Assembly (NCBI RefSeq): GCF_050113715.1 | Contig: NZ_JBNJQR010000009.1 | Location: 124,001 to 188,000, forward strand | Origin: Brevibacillus_H ginsengisoli | Lineage (GTDB): Bacteria > Bacillota > Bacilli > Brevibacillales > Brevibacillaceae | DNA: 64,000 nucleotides | Reading direction: 5' to 3' | Shown: positions 34,568-42,815 of the stretch, piece by piece | Layout of the letters: each line of letters begins with the position of its first letter | Position numbering within the stretch: the first letter of the stretch is position 1 | Notes under the pieces: model-generated | Told to the model about the DNA's origin: nothing | The model's database searches: none | What the model saw: only the letters and a program-made list of their open reading frames with translations | Position numbers and translations under genes: made by a program

Positions 34568-34915
34568 TTAATCATTCTTGTGGCTTACATCCTTCGTAGG
34601 ATGCATGAATGGAGCTGCCTTGGGAGGAATTCCTTCAAGGATTTCACGATTTTCGGTCGTATTCCAGCCAATATCATTTGTCGGATGAACCCATCGGTCA
34701 CCCGCCATGACAGAGGGGTCGGTCTCTGTGCTCCACTGATTAAGAGGAGATTGGGAGGAGTCATAAAAGCTGTCGCCAATCACCACGCCAAATTCGTTCA
34801 CGAACGGTAATTGCATTTGGCGGTTCGACTGTTTAAAATCAGGAGCGTCTATTTGATGAGGAAGTGTACCGTCAATGGAGACGTTAGGCACTTTCTTCGT
34901 GGATTTATCCTTCAT
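34568..34915 (-). CDS. DUF3905 family protein
   Basis: 115 residues, hydrophilic. The segment GDSFYDSSQSPLNQWSTETD then MAGDRWVHPTNDIGWNTTEN matches DUF3905, a Bacillota family of unknown function largely confined to spore formers. GGAGGAATC lies before the ATG. It is followed downstream by nothing and preceded by the sspK-like gene on the same strand, 16 bases away, so the two may be co-expressed in spores. Confidence 0.75.
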   Translation of the reverse strand: MKDKSTKKVPNVSIDGTLPHQIDAPDFKQSNRQMQLPFVNEFGVVIGDSFYDSSQSPLNQWSTETDPSVMAGDRWVHPTNDIGWNTTENREILEGIPPKAAPFMHPTKDVSHKND

Positions 34916-34931
34916 GATGATTCCTCCGACG

Positions 34932-35060
34932 CTATCTGTTTTCTTTTAGCCGTTCTTGTGGTTCACTATTGATGGAGCCATTCGAGCGAACAGCCTCCGA
35001 TTGCGCTTTTGGTCCGCGAATATCAGCCGTTTTTCCAAAGTCTTTTGCTTTATTACGCAT
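34932..35060 (-). CDS. sspK: Small acid-soluble spore protein K-like
   Basis: 42 residues from the ATG at 35060, which has AGAGGAGG ahead. The opening MRNKAKDFGK and the end NGSINSEPQERLKENR match the SspK family (RNK-x-KDF, DGSIN-x2-PQERM). SspK is a minor small spore protein made under sigma-G. An upstream in-frame ATG would add a hydrophobic stretch that does not fit. Confidence 0.75.
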   Translation of the reverse strand: MRNKAKDFGKTADIRGPKAQSEAVRSNGSINSEPQERLKENR

Positions 35061-35136
35061 TGTGCAAGCCTCCTCTCTTGGATGCTTGTAGTATAGCCAG
35101 AATGCATGATGAATAACACGAAAGGGGATAACGAAG

Positions 35137-35415
35137 ATGGCCAAGAAAAAAACAGCCCATCACGCAAGAAAAGCACAGAACAACCCAGAAGCAACTACAG
35201 AAAACAAACCAGTCAACAGCCTCAAAGACATGCTGAATGACGATATGCTCAGCAAGCTGAAGAGTATCGAGAAGGATTTGAAAAACGCGAAGGAGCAAGA
35301 AGCGAGGGAAGAGGCTGAACGTCGCCAACGTGAAAAGGAAGAGCGCGAAAAAAATAAATCGTTCGCCGAGCTCTTGGAGGAATATGACAAAAAATCAGGC
35401 GGCAAGTTCGCATAA
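35137..35415 (+). CDS. DUF3886 family protein (YqkK-like)
   Basis: 92 residues, highly charged: a Lys-rich start, then a predicted long coiled coil (EAREEAERRQREKEEREKN) and a C-terminal SFAELLEEYDKKSGGKFA. This matches DUF3886, of unknown function. AAAGGGG precedes the ATG. The stop overlaps the start of the next small gene (TAATG). Confidence 0.8.
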   Translation: MAKKKTAHHARKAQNNPEATTENKPVNSLKDMLNDDMLSKLKSIEKDLKNAKEQEAREEAERRQREKEEREKNKSFAELLEEYDKKSGGKFA

Positions 35416-35582
35416 TGAGTGAGTCATTTCAAGCGAATAAAGGACGGCCAGACACTTCGAAAAACGGAAGAATGAAGAAAAATCAGCTCCAACTAAAAGA
35501 CGAAGCTGTTCGCGAACGAGGACGGAGTATTCTAAGCAGATTAGGCAAAACGCAATCGGACAAGTTACCAGAAAAGGAATAA
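35415..35582 (+). CDS. Small basic hypothetical protein, 55 aa
   Basis: The ATG shares its A with the stop codon of the DUF3886 gene, the TAATG arrangement of translational coupling. The product is polar and basic (NKGRPDTSKNGRMKKNQ, then RERGRSILSRLGK) with no membrane segment. I do not recognise it. It has no independent ribosome-binding site, so expression would depend on the upstream gene. Confidence 0.5.
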   Translation: MSESFQANKGRPDTSKNGRMKKNQLQLKDEAVRERGRSILSRLGKTQSDKLPEKE

Positions 35583-35589
35583 ACGAATG

Positions 35590-35631
35590 AATCCCCCCTT
35601 TTTCCCATATATGTAGTGAGAAGGGGGGATT
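35590..35631 (+). promoter_or_regulatory. Hairpin that buries a ribosome-binding site
   Basis: AATCCCCCCTT (35590-35600) pairs perfectly with AAGGGGGGATT (35621-35631) across a 20-base loop. The second arm contains the AAGGGGGG Shine-Dalgarno of the gene at 35636. It lacks a T-run and so is not an obvious terminator. Confidence 0.6.
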
Positions 35632-35635
35632 CGTT

Positions 35636-35812
35636 ATGGGCCTGTTCATCCTGATCGGGAGCTTGTTGCTGATGATCATCGGTACATGGAAATGTATCGG
35701 AATACTCAAAGCAGGAGAAGCCGATCAAAAAGAAAAGTACATATGGGCAGGAATTACCGCATTGGGAATCATCCTGTTCTTCCTGTTGAAAGTTCTTTGG
35801 GAATCCCCTTGA
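35636..35812 (+). CDS. Small two-helix membrane protein, 58 aa
   Basis: The ATG follows AAGGGGGG. Two hydrophobic helices (LFILIGSLLLMIIG and GITALGIILFFLL) flank a short charged loop (KAGEADQKEK), giving a hairpin membrane protein. I do not recognise a family. Translation is probably controlled by the hairpin at 35590-35631. Convergent with the exporter permease gene, 11 bases away. Confidence 0.6.
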   Translation: MGLFILIGSLLLMIIGTWKCIGILKAGEADQKEKYIWAGITALGIILFFLLKVLWESP

Positions 35813-35823
35813 ATGTTTATCTG

Positions 35824-37011
35824 TTATTCATAGCGAAGCGCTTCAATCGGATCCAGCTTCGCCGCTTTGTTCGCGGGATATAGCCCGAAGAAGATACCGA
35901 TGGCACTGGAGAATCCAAAAGCAATCAGTACACTGCTCCACGAAATCAATGGAGGAAGCTTTGCAAAGTAGGAGATGGCGGCACCACTGGCTAGTCCAAT
36001 CGCAACCCCAACCGCTCCGCCAATCAGGCAGACAAGCAGGGATTCGATCAAAAACTGAATCAGGATATCTTTACGTCTGGCACCTAATGCCTTGCGAATG
36101 CCGATTTCCCTGGTTCGTTCAGTGACCGAGACCAGCATGATGTTCATTACGCCAATCCCGCCGACAAGCAAGGAGATTCCGGCGATAATACTAAAGACAA
36201 TGGTTAGAATGCCTGTCACTTGGTTCACTGATTCTACACTCTGTTCCATACTATATGTCGAGTAGAAATCCTTATGGTCATGTTTGCGATTGAGGAATTG
36301 CTTGGATTGTCGCATCGCGTCCTCCAAGGTTTCCTTGGAAGTGGCTTTCCCCATAAGAGAAGGAACCATTTTCATGTCTTTATATAAGGATAAAAAGGCG
36401 CGAGTAGGAATATAACCAGTCCCACGACTGTGATCAAAGACGAATTTATCCTCCTTGGTCAGTCCAATGATAACGAAGGAAGTTTGACTAATCTTCATCC
36501 TTTGCCCAATGGGGTTTTGCTTACCAAAAAGCTCTTTCGCCAGATTCTCATCAAGAACTACTACAGAACGCCCTTCTTTATCATCTGCCTCGTTAAAGAA
36601 TCTCCCTTTCGTAACGTGAATATTGGCTTGAATGGACAAGAAGTCTGCCCCCGTACCAGTGAGAGATGCTTTCATACTTTTCTTTGGGCCGTGAAAGGTT
36701 GGCATTGCATTACTCAATGGAACGATATGCTCAATATACGGACTGATTTTGCCGAGAGTTTCGGCATCCTCAATGGTCAGATCGTAATCCTTCTGCTCCT
36801 CTTGAGAATCGTAAGCGGTATAGACGCTAAAGATATTGGCACCCATTTTTTCCATTTGACTCAAGATTGCTTGTTGTCCGCCTTGGCCTAGGGTAATTAC
36901 GGTGATGACGGAAGCGATCCCGATGATTATCCCCAGCATAGTCAGCCCGGACCGAAGCTTATTCGACCAAACTCCGTCAAATGCAATACGTAAGGACTCA
37001 ATCCAGTTCAC
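35824..37011 (-). CDS. MacB-type ABC transporter permease
   Basis: 395 residues. One N-terminal helix, a large extracellular MacB core domain (~45-260) and three C-terminal FtsX helices with the signature VSVTERTREIGIRKALGARRKDI. MacB-type permeases transmit mechanical force and export peptides, toxins or antibiotics. It overlaps the ATPase gene by 14 bases. It is the third gene of an MFP-ATPase-permease operon like yknXYZ. Confidence 0.92.
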   Translation of the reverse strand: MNWIESLRIAFDGVWSNKLRSGLTMLGIIIGIASVITVITLGQGGQQAILSQMEKMGANIFSVYTAYDSQEEQKDYDLTIEDAETLGKISPYIEHIVPLSNAMPTFHGPKKSMKASLTGTGADFLSIQANIHVTKGRFFNEADDKEGRSVVVLDENLAKELFGKQNPIGQRMKISQTSFVIIGLTKEDKFVFDHSRGTGYIPTRAFLSLYKDMKMVPSLMGKATSKETLEDAMRQSKQFLNRKHDHKDFYSTYSMEQSVESVNQVTGILTIVFSIIAGISLLVGGIGVMNIMLVSVTERTREIGIRKALGARRKDILIQFLIESLLVCLIGGAVGVAIGLASGAAISYFAKLPPLISWSSVLIAFGFSSAIGIFFGLYPANKAAKLDPIEALRYE

Positions 37012-37726
37012 AATCTGCCACCTCCTGAGAAATAGAAGCGATTAGGCGATCGTGTACGGGCTCATCAGCGATTACCCTTCCGTCTCTAAATGTTACAATC
37101 CTTTCGGCATACTGAGCTATGTCAGGTTCGTGAGTCACCAAGAGAATCGTCACTCCTTGTTGATGGAGTTTTTGGAAAATCGCCATGATTTCCAGACTAG
37201 AACGGCTATCCAGATTACCAGTCGGCTCATCCGCAAGCAGAATGGCGGGCTGATTAACGAGTGAGCGCGCAATGGCTACCCGCTGTTTTTGTCCACCTGA
37301 TAATTGGTTGGGTTTATGCTCCAGGCGATGCTGCAATCCAACCTGAGTTAATGCGTCCACTGCTCTTTTTTTGCGTTCGTTTCCATTAAGCCCGGCATAT
37401 AACATCGGCAATTCAACATTTCGCAAGGCAGTCACCCGAGGAAGCAGATTGAAGGATTGAAAAATAAAGCCGATTTTCTGATTGCGAACCTGCGATAATT
37501 GATTTTCATTTAGCGAAGTGACATCGATTCCATCCAAAAAGTAATGACCTGAAGTGGGTCGATCCAAACAGCCCAGCATGTTCATAAAGGTTGATTTGCC
37601 GGAACCGGACGAACCCATGATGGCGACGAATTCCCCAGATTCTACGGATAGTGAAACATTTTGCAGGGCGTGCAACTCTGTGCCCCCTGTACGAAAAACT
37701 TTGCTGATTTCCTCCACTCTAAGCAT
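36998..37726 (-). CDS. ABC transporter ATP-binding protein (MacB/LolD type)
   Basis: 242 residues. Walker A GSSGSGKST, Q-loop IFQSFNLLPR, signature LSGGQKQRVAIARSL, Walker B ILLADEPTG and the H-loop in LLVTHEPD are all intact. GAGGAGGG precedes the ATG at 37726. Partner of the permease at 35824. Confidence 0.95.
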   Translation of the reverse strand: MLRVEEISKVFRTGGTELHALQNVSLSVESGEFVAIMGSSGSGKSTFMNMLGCLDRPTSGHYFLDGIDVTSLNENQLSQVRNQKIGFIFQSFNLLPRVTALRNVELPMLYAGLNGNERKKRAVDALTQVGLQHRLEHKPNQLSGGQKQRVAIARSLVNQPAILLADEPTGNLDSRSSLEIMAIFQKLHQQGVTILLVTHEPDIAQYAERIVTFRDGRVIADEPVHDRLIASISQEVADCELD

Positions 37727-37739
37727 GAAATCCCTCCTC

Positions 37740-39011
37740 CTATTTCGCTTCCGAAGGCATCGAAGGAAGGTTAGATTCATAGACAGGATCGTTTGCTTTT
37801 AGATGCTCCGGCGGATTTAGAATCACTTTATCGGCAAGGTTAACGCCACTTTTGATTTGCATAAACAACTCATTCTCAATTCCGGGTTCAATTTTTTGCT
37901 TGGTAGCCGTTCCGTTTTTCGTTACCCAGACATAGGAGGAACCGTCATCCGCCTGTTGTACCGCTTCAATCGGAACCTGAAGGGTATTCGCTGCTTTTTC
38001 AACCTCGATATTGACGTCTACATGGAACCCAGGTTTGAGCACGCTGGATTTTTCAATAAGCTCAAGGGTAACAACTACACGATTTTTATCGGTTTGACTA
38101 TCTTTTTTCGTTGTCGAAGTAGGGGCAATCCGTGTCACTTTGGCCTTCACGACCTCTTTTCCCAGCGAGCTTCCTTGGATTGTCGCAACTTGACCCAGCT
38201 TGATTTTATGTACATCTGATTCATCTACATCTGCCTCGACAACCAGATTGCTTACATCGCCGATCAGAATGACTTCGTTTCCTTTAGACAACGATTGTCC
38301 GTTTTTTACATAGGTTGATAAAACCGATCCTTCGGCTGGAGCGATCAGGTTTCGATGTACGCGGTCTTTTTCCAGTTCGCCTTTTTCCACTTGAAGCTTG
38401 TGGATCGTCGCTAGGTAGGTTTGAACTTCTTCTTTCGCGACACCCTTCTTCTTAAGAGCCAGATTTTGTTTGGAGATTTCCAGATCCGACTCGGCTTTTA
38501 AAAGAGAGTCATGACCCTTATCCAATTCTTGCTTTGTAATTGCGGAAGACTGATACAATTGCTCCGTGCGCTTGAATTCATTCAAGGCTGTTTGATAATC
38601 CCGTTCGGATTGATTCACCCTTTCTTGAAACTGGGACAACTCTTCGGGCTCAATCCCTTTTTGAGCTTTGGACAGGTTGGCTTCTTGCAATTGGATTTGA
38701 GCTTCCAAGTCTAGGATTTTACTGTCCATATCCGACATATCAATGATTCCGACGACTTGACCCGCTCTCACTTGATCGCCTTCTTGCAGCTGAAAATTCC
38801 GTAGTGTACCGTTGCTTTGCGCGTACAACGTCGTATCCTTCTGTACTTTTATTTGTCCCGAAGTTAAGACAAGATTTTTTAGTTCCCCTTTGGTTACAGC
38901 CGCAACCTGAACCGGTACACCTTTTGAAGACGAGGAGGTCAAAAATAAAAAGCCGCCAATTCCTACGGCAGCTACTCCAGCTGTCAACACTACCCACCAT
39001 CGTTTACGCAT
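37740..39011 (-). CDS. Membrane-fusion (HlyD/MacA-type) adaptor
   Basis: 423 residues. An N-terminal membrane anchor (~1-27), a biotinyl-lipoyl-like hairpin around two coiled-coil helices (~90-210), a beta-barrel domain (LVVEADVDESDVHKIKLGQV) and a membrane-proximal end. In Gram-positive cells such proteins join MacB-type permeases in the membrane. First gene of the operon; 13 bases separate it from the ATPase gene. Confidence 0.92.
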   Translation of the reverse strand: MRKRWWVVLTAGVAAVGIGGFLFLTSSSSKGVPVQVAAVTKGELKNLVLTSGQIKVQKDTTLYAQSNGTLRNFQLQEGDQVRAGQVVGIIDMSDMDSKILDLEAQIQLQEANLSKAQKGIEPEELSQFQERVNQSERDYQTALNEFKRTEQLYQSSAITKQELDKGHDSLLKAESDLEISKQNLALKKKGVAKEEVQTYLATIHKLQVEKGELEKDRVHRNLIAPAEGSVLSTYVKNGQSLSKGNEVILIGDVSNLVVEADVDESDVHKIKLGQVATIQGSSLGKEVVKAKVTRIAPTSTTKKDSQTDKNRVVVTLELIEKSSVLKPGFHVDVNIEVEKAANTLQVPIEAVQQADDGSSYVWVTKNGTATKQKIEPGIENELFMQIKSGVNLADKVILNPPEHLKANDPVYESNLPSMPSEAK

Positions 39012-39225
39012 ATCAAAACTCCTTTCTATATATCTAAAAAGTAATACGATTCAGATCGCGTTAGGTTACATTTGGAAAAATAGGAGGCTGGCGGTATGAT
39101 TTCTCATGGAATGGGGGATGGTTATAGGGGGAAATACTCGTTGGACTCGAATTGTCCCATGCAGACAAATTATGTCCATGGTAAAATAAAGAATAGAACT
39201 GAAGGATAAAATGGAGGCGTTAAGA

Positions 39226-40575
39226 ATGATTCGCTTAGATACCAGCAACGTACTTTCGTTTGTGAAACCGCACGAGTGGGAAAATTTAAGTCCGTATGTG
39301 AAAGTGGCGCATGAAATGCTTCACGAGAAGACCGGACCAGGCAATGACTTTTTGGGCTGGGTGGATTTGCCGGTTGCGTACGATCAAGAGGAATTTGCGC
39401 GGATTAAAAAAGCGGCAGCGAAGATTCAATCTGATTCGGATGTATTGCTGGTCATCGGGATTGGTGGATCCTATTTGGGGGCCAAGGCTGTTCTTGACAT
39501 GCTGGGACATACCTTTTATAACGGCTTGTCCAAAGACAAACGCAAAACTCCGGAGATTTACTTCGTGGGGAATACCATAAGCCCGACTTATATTTCTCAC
39601 TTGCTTGACGTGATCGAAGGCAAGGAGATTTCCGTGAACGTTATATCCAAATCGGGAACGACTACAGAACCAGCAGTCGCATTCCGTATTTTCCGTGAAT
39701 ACTTAGAGAAGAAGTATGGTAAGGAAGAAGCGAAAGGTCGGATTTACGCAACTACAGACAAAGCGCGCGGTGCTCTGCACAAGCTTTCAATGGAGGAAGG
39801 CTACGAGAGCTTCGTCATTCCGGATGACGTGGGAGGCCGCTATTCAGTACTAACAGCGGTGGGTCTTCTTCCGATCGCGGTGAGTGGGGCCAACATCGAT
39901 GACCTGATGAAAGGCGCAGCTGACGCGCGTGAACAGTTCGCTACCCCAGAACTTGAGAATAACGCGTGCTATCAATACGCGGCGATCCGCAACGCGCTTT
40001 ATCGCAAAGGTAAAACGACGGAGCTTTTAGTTAGCTATGAACCGCAGTTCCGCTATTTCTCCGAGTGGTGGAAACAACTGTACGGAGAATCGGAAGGGAA
40101 GGATGGTAAAGGAATTTTCCCTGCCTCTGTCGAATTCTCTGCAGACCTGCATTCTATGGGACAATACATTCAAGATGGGATGCGCAACATCTTCGAAACG
40201 GTGTTGTTCGTCGACCAATCACAAAAAGATATCATCATTAGCGAAGACCCTGCAAACATTGACGGGCTCAATTTTCTTGCTGGCAAGGGAATGGATTTCG
40301 TGAATAAGAAGGCGTTCGAAGGAACATTACTTGCGCACGTAGACGGAGGCGTACCGAATCTGGTGATTAGCATTCCGGAAATGTCCGCTTATTATCTTGG
40401 CGCATTGATTTATTTCTTTGAAAAAGCATGTGGTCTTAGCGGTTATTTGCTCGGTGTCAATCCGTTTGACCAACCGGGTGTAGAAGCTTACAAAGCCAAT
40501 ATGTTCGCGTTGTTGGGCAAACCGGGCTACGAAGAACAACGTAAGGTTTTGGAAGCGCGACTAAATACAAAGTAA
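39226..40575 (+). CDS. pgi: Glucose-6-phosphate isomerase
   Basis: 449 residues, typical of Bacillus Pgi. Substrate-binding loops IGIGGSYLGAKA, SKSGTTTEPAVAFR and GGRYSVLTAVGLLP, and the C-terminal QPGVEAYK motif with its conserved Lys, are present. It interconverts glucose-6-phosphate and fructose-6-phosphate. TGGAGG before the ATG at 39226 sets the start; an in-frame ATG 15 bases upstream overlaps it. yugN follows two genes later, as in B. subtilis. Confidence 0.96.
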   Translation: MIRLDTSNVLSFVKPHEWENLSPYVKVAHEMLHEKTGPGNDFLGWVDLPVAYDQEEFARIKKAAAKIQSDSDVLLVIGIGGSYLGAKAVLDMLGHTFYNGLSKDKRKTPEIYFVGNTISPTYISHLLDVIEGKEISVNVISKSGTTTEPAVAFRIFREYLEKKYGKEEAKGRIYATTDKARGALHKLSMEEGYESFVIPDDVGGRYSVLTAVGLLPIAVSGANIDDLMKGAADAREQFATPELENNACYQYAAIRNALYRKGKTTELLVSYEPQFRYFSEWWKQLYGESEGKDGKGIFPASVEFSADLHSMGQYIQDGMRNIFETVLFVDQSQKDIIISEDPANIDGLNFLAGKGMDFVNKKAFEGTLLAHVDGGVPNLVISIPEMSAYYLGALIYFFEKACGLSGYLLGVNPFDQPGVEAYKANMFALLGKPGYEEQRKVLEARLNTK

Positions 40576-40585
40576 GGGATGACGT

Positions 40586-40816
40586 ATGTACTTAACTGTG
40601 AAAGAAACAGCCGAATATCTTCAGCTTCCTGAAGCGTTTATATTGGAAAAAATCAAGGAAGGACGAATTCGCGCTATCCACAACGGTGAAGAGTACATGA
40701 TCAATCGGCAACAATTTGATCACCATATGGAACAAGTGAGGAAGCTGCGGGAGTTTGAAGAGTTGGATAAATTTGAGCCGATTCCCGAAAGCTACGATTA
40801 TAAAGACGAAGATTAA
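40586..40816 (+). CDS. Excisionase-type helix-turn-helix protein
   Basis: 76 residues. LTVKETAEYLQLPEAFILEKIKEGRIRAIHNG is an HTH_17/MerR-like excisionase fold, followed by an acidic tail (EPIPESYDYKDED). Such small proteins bind DNA as regulators or phage excisionases; no integrase is nearby, so a regulator is more likely. It lies 10 bases after pgi, probably in the same transcript. Confidence 0.75.
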   Translation: MYLTVKETAEYLQLPEAFILEKIKEGRIRAIHNGEEYMINRQQFDHHMEQVRKLREFEELDKFEPIPESYDYKDED

Positions 40817-40875
40817 AGCCTGAGTACATTCCTGTCTTTTGAAGCAAAATATGGACGAGATGGGGAAAGGCAGGG

Positions 40876-41289
40876 ATGCGCATGCAGGCTGTTGCAAGCA
40901 GTTTGGAAGGCAAGCAAGGGACGTACGGCGATCTTATGGATCAACTGGAATCCGAGGGGTTTGTGCTGGCCAACTGGGAATACGATGGCGGGTATTTTGA
41001 TCGGAAGCTGGATGACGCAGGACAGGTATTCTTGCGGCTCCCTATTGCCGTACGTGAGGGTGAGCTAGACAATCGCGAGGCTAGAGTCGAATTCGGTCGC
41101 CCGTTCGTCCTCAAACATGTGTATCGGACAGGCAATGATCCGGATATTGGTTATATGGGCAGCCAAGTGATTGCGCCACTAATGAATCAATTTCAGGAAC
41201 CTGTTGATAACGACGCGAGCATTGAACCACAATGGATTGCCCAAGCGGAAGAGGTTCTTCGTTTAATCGAGCTGGAGGTCATCTTCTGA
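40876..41289 (+). CDS. yugN: YugN-like family protein
   Basis: 137 residues. The sequence LESEGFVLANWEYDGGYFDRKLDD and LRLPIAVREGELD match the YugN-like family of unknown function. In B. subtilis yugN also lies near pgi, so the synteny supports the name. GGCAGGG lies before the ATG; a second ATG two codons later is possible. Confidence 0.85.
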   Translation: MRMQAVASSLEGKQGTYGDLMDQLESEGFVLANWEYDGGYFDRKLDDAGQVFLRLPIAVREGELDNREARVEFGRPFVLKHVYRTGNDPDIGYMGSQVIAPLMNQFQEPVDNDASIEPQWIAQAEEVLRLIELEVIF

Positions 41290-41295
41290 AGTGCG

Positions 41296-41336
41296 GAAGG
41301 GTGAGAGCGGTTAATCCCGCTGTCACCCTTCTTTTT
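41296..41336 (+). terminator. Terminator after yugN
   Basis: GAAGGGTGA/TCACCCTTC outer stem plus an inner AGCGG/CCGCT stem, then T residues. Confidence 0.88.
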
Positions 41337-41383
41337 CATTAATGGATATACGGCTGTCCTGCCAAATCGATCCGACCGTCCCC

Positions 41384-41749
41384 TTACGTCGGCCGAATTT
41401 GCACTGGAGTCCCAATCGGAACAAGTCGAGCCAATTCATTGACGTCCTGATTATACAGGCGGATACATCCGTGGGAGACGAAATGGCCAATGGAAGCGGG
41501 ATTGTTGGTGCCGTGAATGCCGTAATGCGGTTTGCTCAATCCCATCCACATGGTTCCGAACGCACTGAGCTTTCCTCCGGGATAACTGAACGGATAGGGG
41601 ACTTTGCTTATGATGTGGAAATCGCCTGACGGGGTTTGAGTAGCGATCTTCCCGACACCCACCGGATAGTTCCTAATTAGATTCCCGTTCTGGTATAGAG
41701 ACAACCGTCTAGAAGAGAGCGAAATTCGGATGAGATAAGGAATAAACAC
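41384..41749 (-). CDS. L,D-transpeptidase (YkuD domain)
   Basis: About 121 residues. The YkuD catalytic motif HGTNNPASIGHFVSHGCIRL has the nucleophile Cys and the two His. It makes 3-3 peptidoglycan cross-links or attaches proteins to the wall, often in spores. The frame runs further upstream, but AAAGGAGG lies immediately before the GTG at 41749. The next in-frame codon with good spacing is an ATT at 41743. No clear signal peptide is seen with either start, as in several spore YkuD proteins. Confidence 0.85.
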   Translation of the reverse strand: MFIPYLIRISLSSRRLSLYQNGNLIRNYPVGVGKIATQTPSGDFHIISKVPYPFSYPGGKLSAFGTMWMGLSKPHYGIHGTNNPASIGHFVSHGCIRLYNQDVNELARLVPIGTPVQIRPT

Positions 41750-41878
41750 ACCTCCTTTCCTTTTTCCATTTACATATGTCAGAAACAAGGGGGAAGTGCA
41801 GACGGGTAACCCTGACAAACCAATTATGGTATACTGATGAGATCGGAGTATTACCACAGGATGGAGAGGTTTACCGCG

Positions 41879-42685
41879 ATGAAGATTGCGACCGTATTGC
41901 GCAATGATGATTATTCGAGACAAGTAGAACAACAATTAAAAGAGAAATTAATGAACAGCAGTCGACAAAGCTATTATTTTGTTCAAAATGAAGCGGAAAC
42001 TCCTGACCTGGTTTTATCCATTGGAGGAGATGGAACGCTGCTGGAAGCCGTCCATCAATACGGTCTCGATCCCAAATATGTGGGAATTCATACAGGACAC
42101 CTGGGTTTCTACGCCGATTGGCGACCAGAGGAATTGGATGATTTCGTCTATGCCTTGGAAACTGTTCAACCGTTTATTGCCGAATATCCAACGGTGCAAT
42201 GTCGAATCCATTTGACGGACGGGCAGTATTCTACCTATTGGGCTCTAAACGAGGTCGTTATTCGGAATGCGACTCTCTCCACGTTGGTCGTGAGTGTGTT
42301 TATCAACGGAGAGGAATTCGAGACATTTCGCGGGGACGGTTTAATCGTTTGCTCGCCTTCCGGTAGTACGGCATACAATAAAGCGGTGGATGGTGCGATC
42401 ATTCATCCATCCATTGAAGCGATTCAGCTCTCTGAAATTGCCTCAATCAATAATCGGATGTATCGTACGATCAACAGCTCCCTTGTTCTTCCGAAACACC
42501 ATGAACTGGAGTTTATCGTCATGAATCCCGAGATCATGATTGGATTGGATCGTAATCATGCCATTTGGCAGCAAGTCCAAACGATTATCTGTCGTGTGGG
42601 AATGGAGAAAGTGAAGTTTGCGCGCTATAAAAAGCATCCGTTCTGGGGCAGGGTTCGCAGTTCATTTATTGCGTCAAATGAATAA
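41879..42685 (+). CDS. nadK: NAD kinase
   Basis: 268 residues. The GGDGT nucleotide motif is at 49-53 and the NE/D-rich region ALNEVVIRN and GDGLIVCSPSGSTAYN follow, all diagnostic of NAD kinase. It makes NADP from NAD and ATP. GGAGAGG precedes the ATG at 41879; an extended -10 (TGGTATACT, 41827-41835) lies upstream. Monocistronic. Confidence 0.95.
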   Translation: MKIATVLRNDDYSRQVEQQLKEKLMNSSRQSYYFVQNEAETPDLVLSIGGDGTLLEAVHQYGLDPKYVGIHTGHLGFYADWRPEELDDFVYALETVQPFIAEYPTVQCRIHLTDGQYSTYWALNEVVIRNATLSTLVVSVFINGEEFETFRGDGLIVCSPSGSTAYNKAVDGAIIHPSIEAIQLSEIASINNRMYRTINSSLVLPKHHELEFIVMNPEIMIGLDRNHAIWQQVQTIICRVGMEKVKFARYKKHPFWGRVRSSFIASNE

Positions 42686-42731
42686 AAATAAGCCCCTCAG
42701 ATGCGTGCGCGCGTCTGAGGGGCTTATTTTA
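42686..42731 (+). terminator. Terminator after nadK
   Basis: AATAAGCCCCTCAGA/TCTGAGGGGCTTATT stem with a 12-base GC-rich loop and T tail. Confidence 0.93.
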
Positions 42732-42815
42732 TTCAGGATGATTGAGCCGATTCGCTAATGAAAAGGGTTTTATGGCATAATGACCTTATTAGTTAGATGA
42801 CAGGGGGACGGGCTT

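Noticed and set aside
40586..40816. Excisionase-like HTH gene as a sign of an integrated mobile element
   Set aside because: No integrase, no att-like repeat and no prophage genes nearby; it sits in a pgi-yugN transcript conserved in Bacillus, so a stand-alone regulator is more likely.
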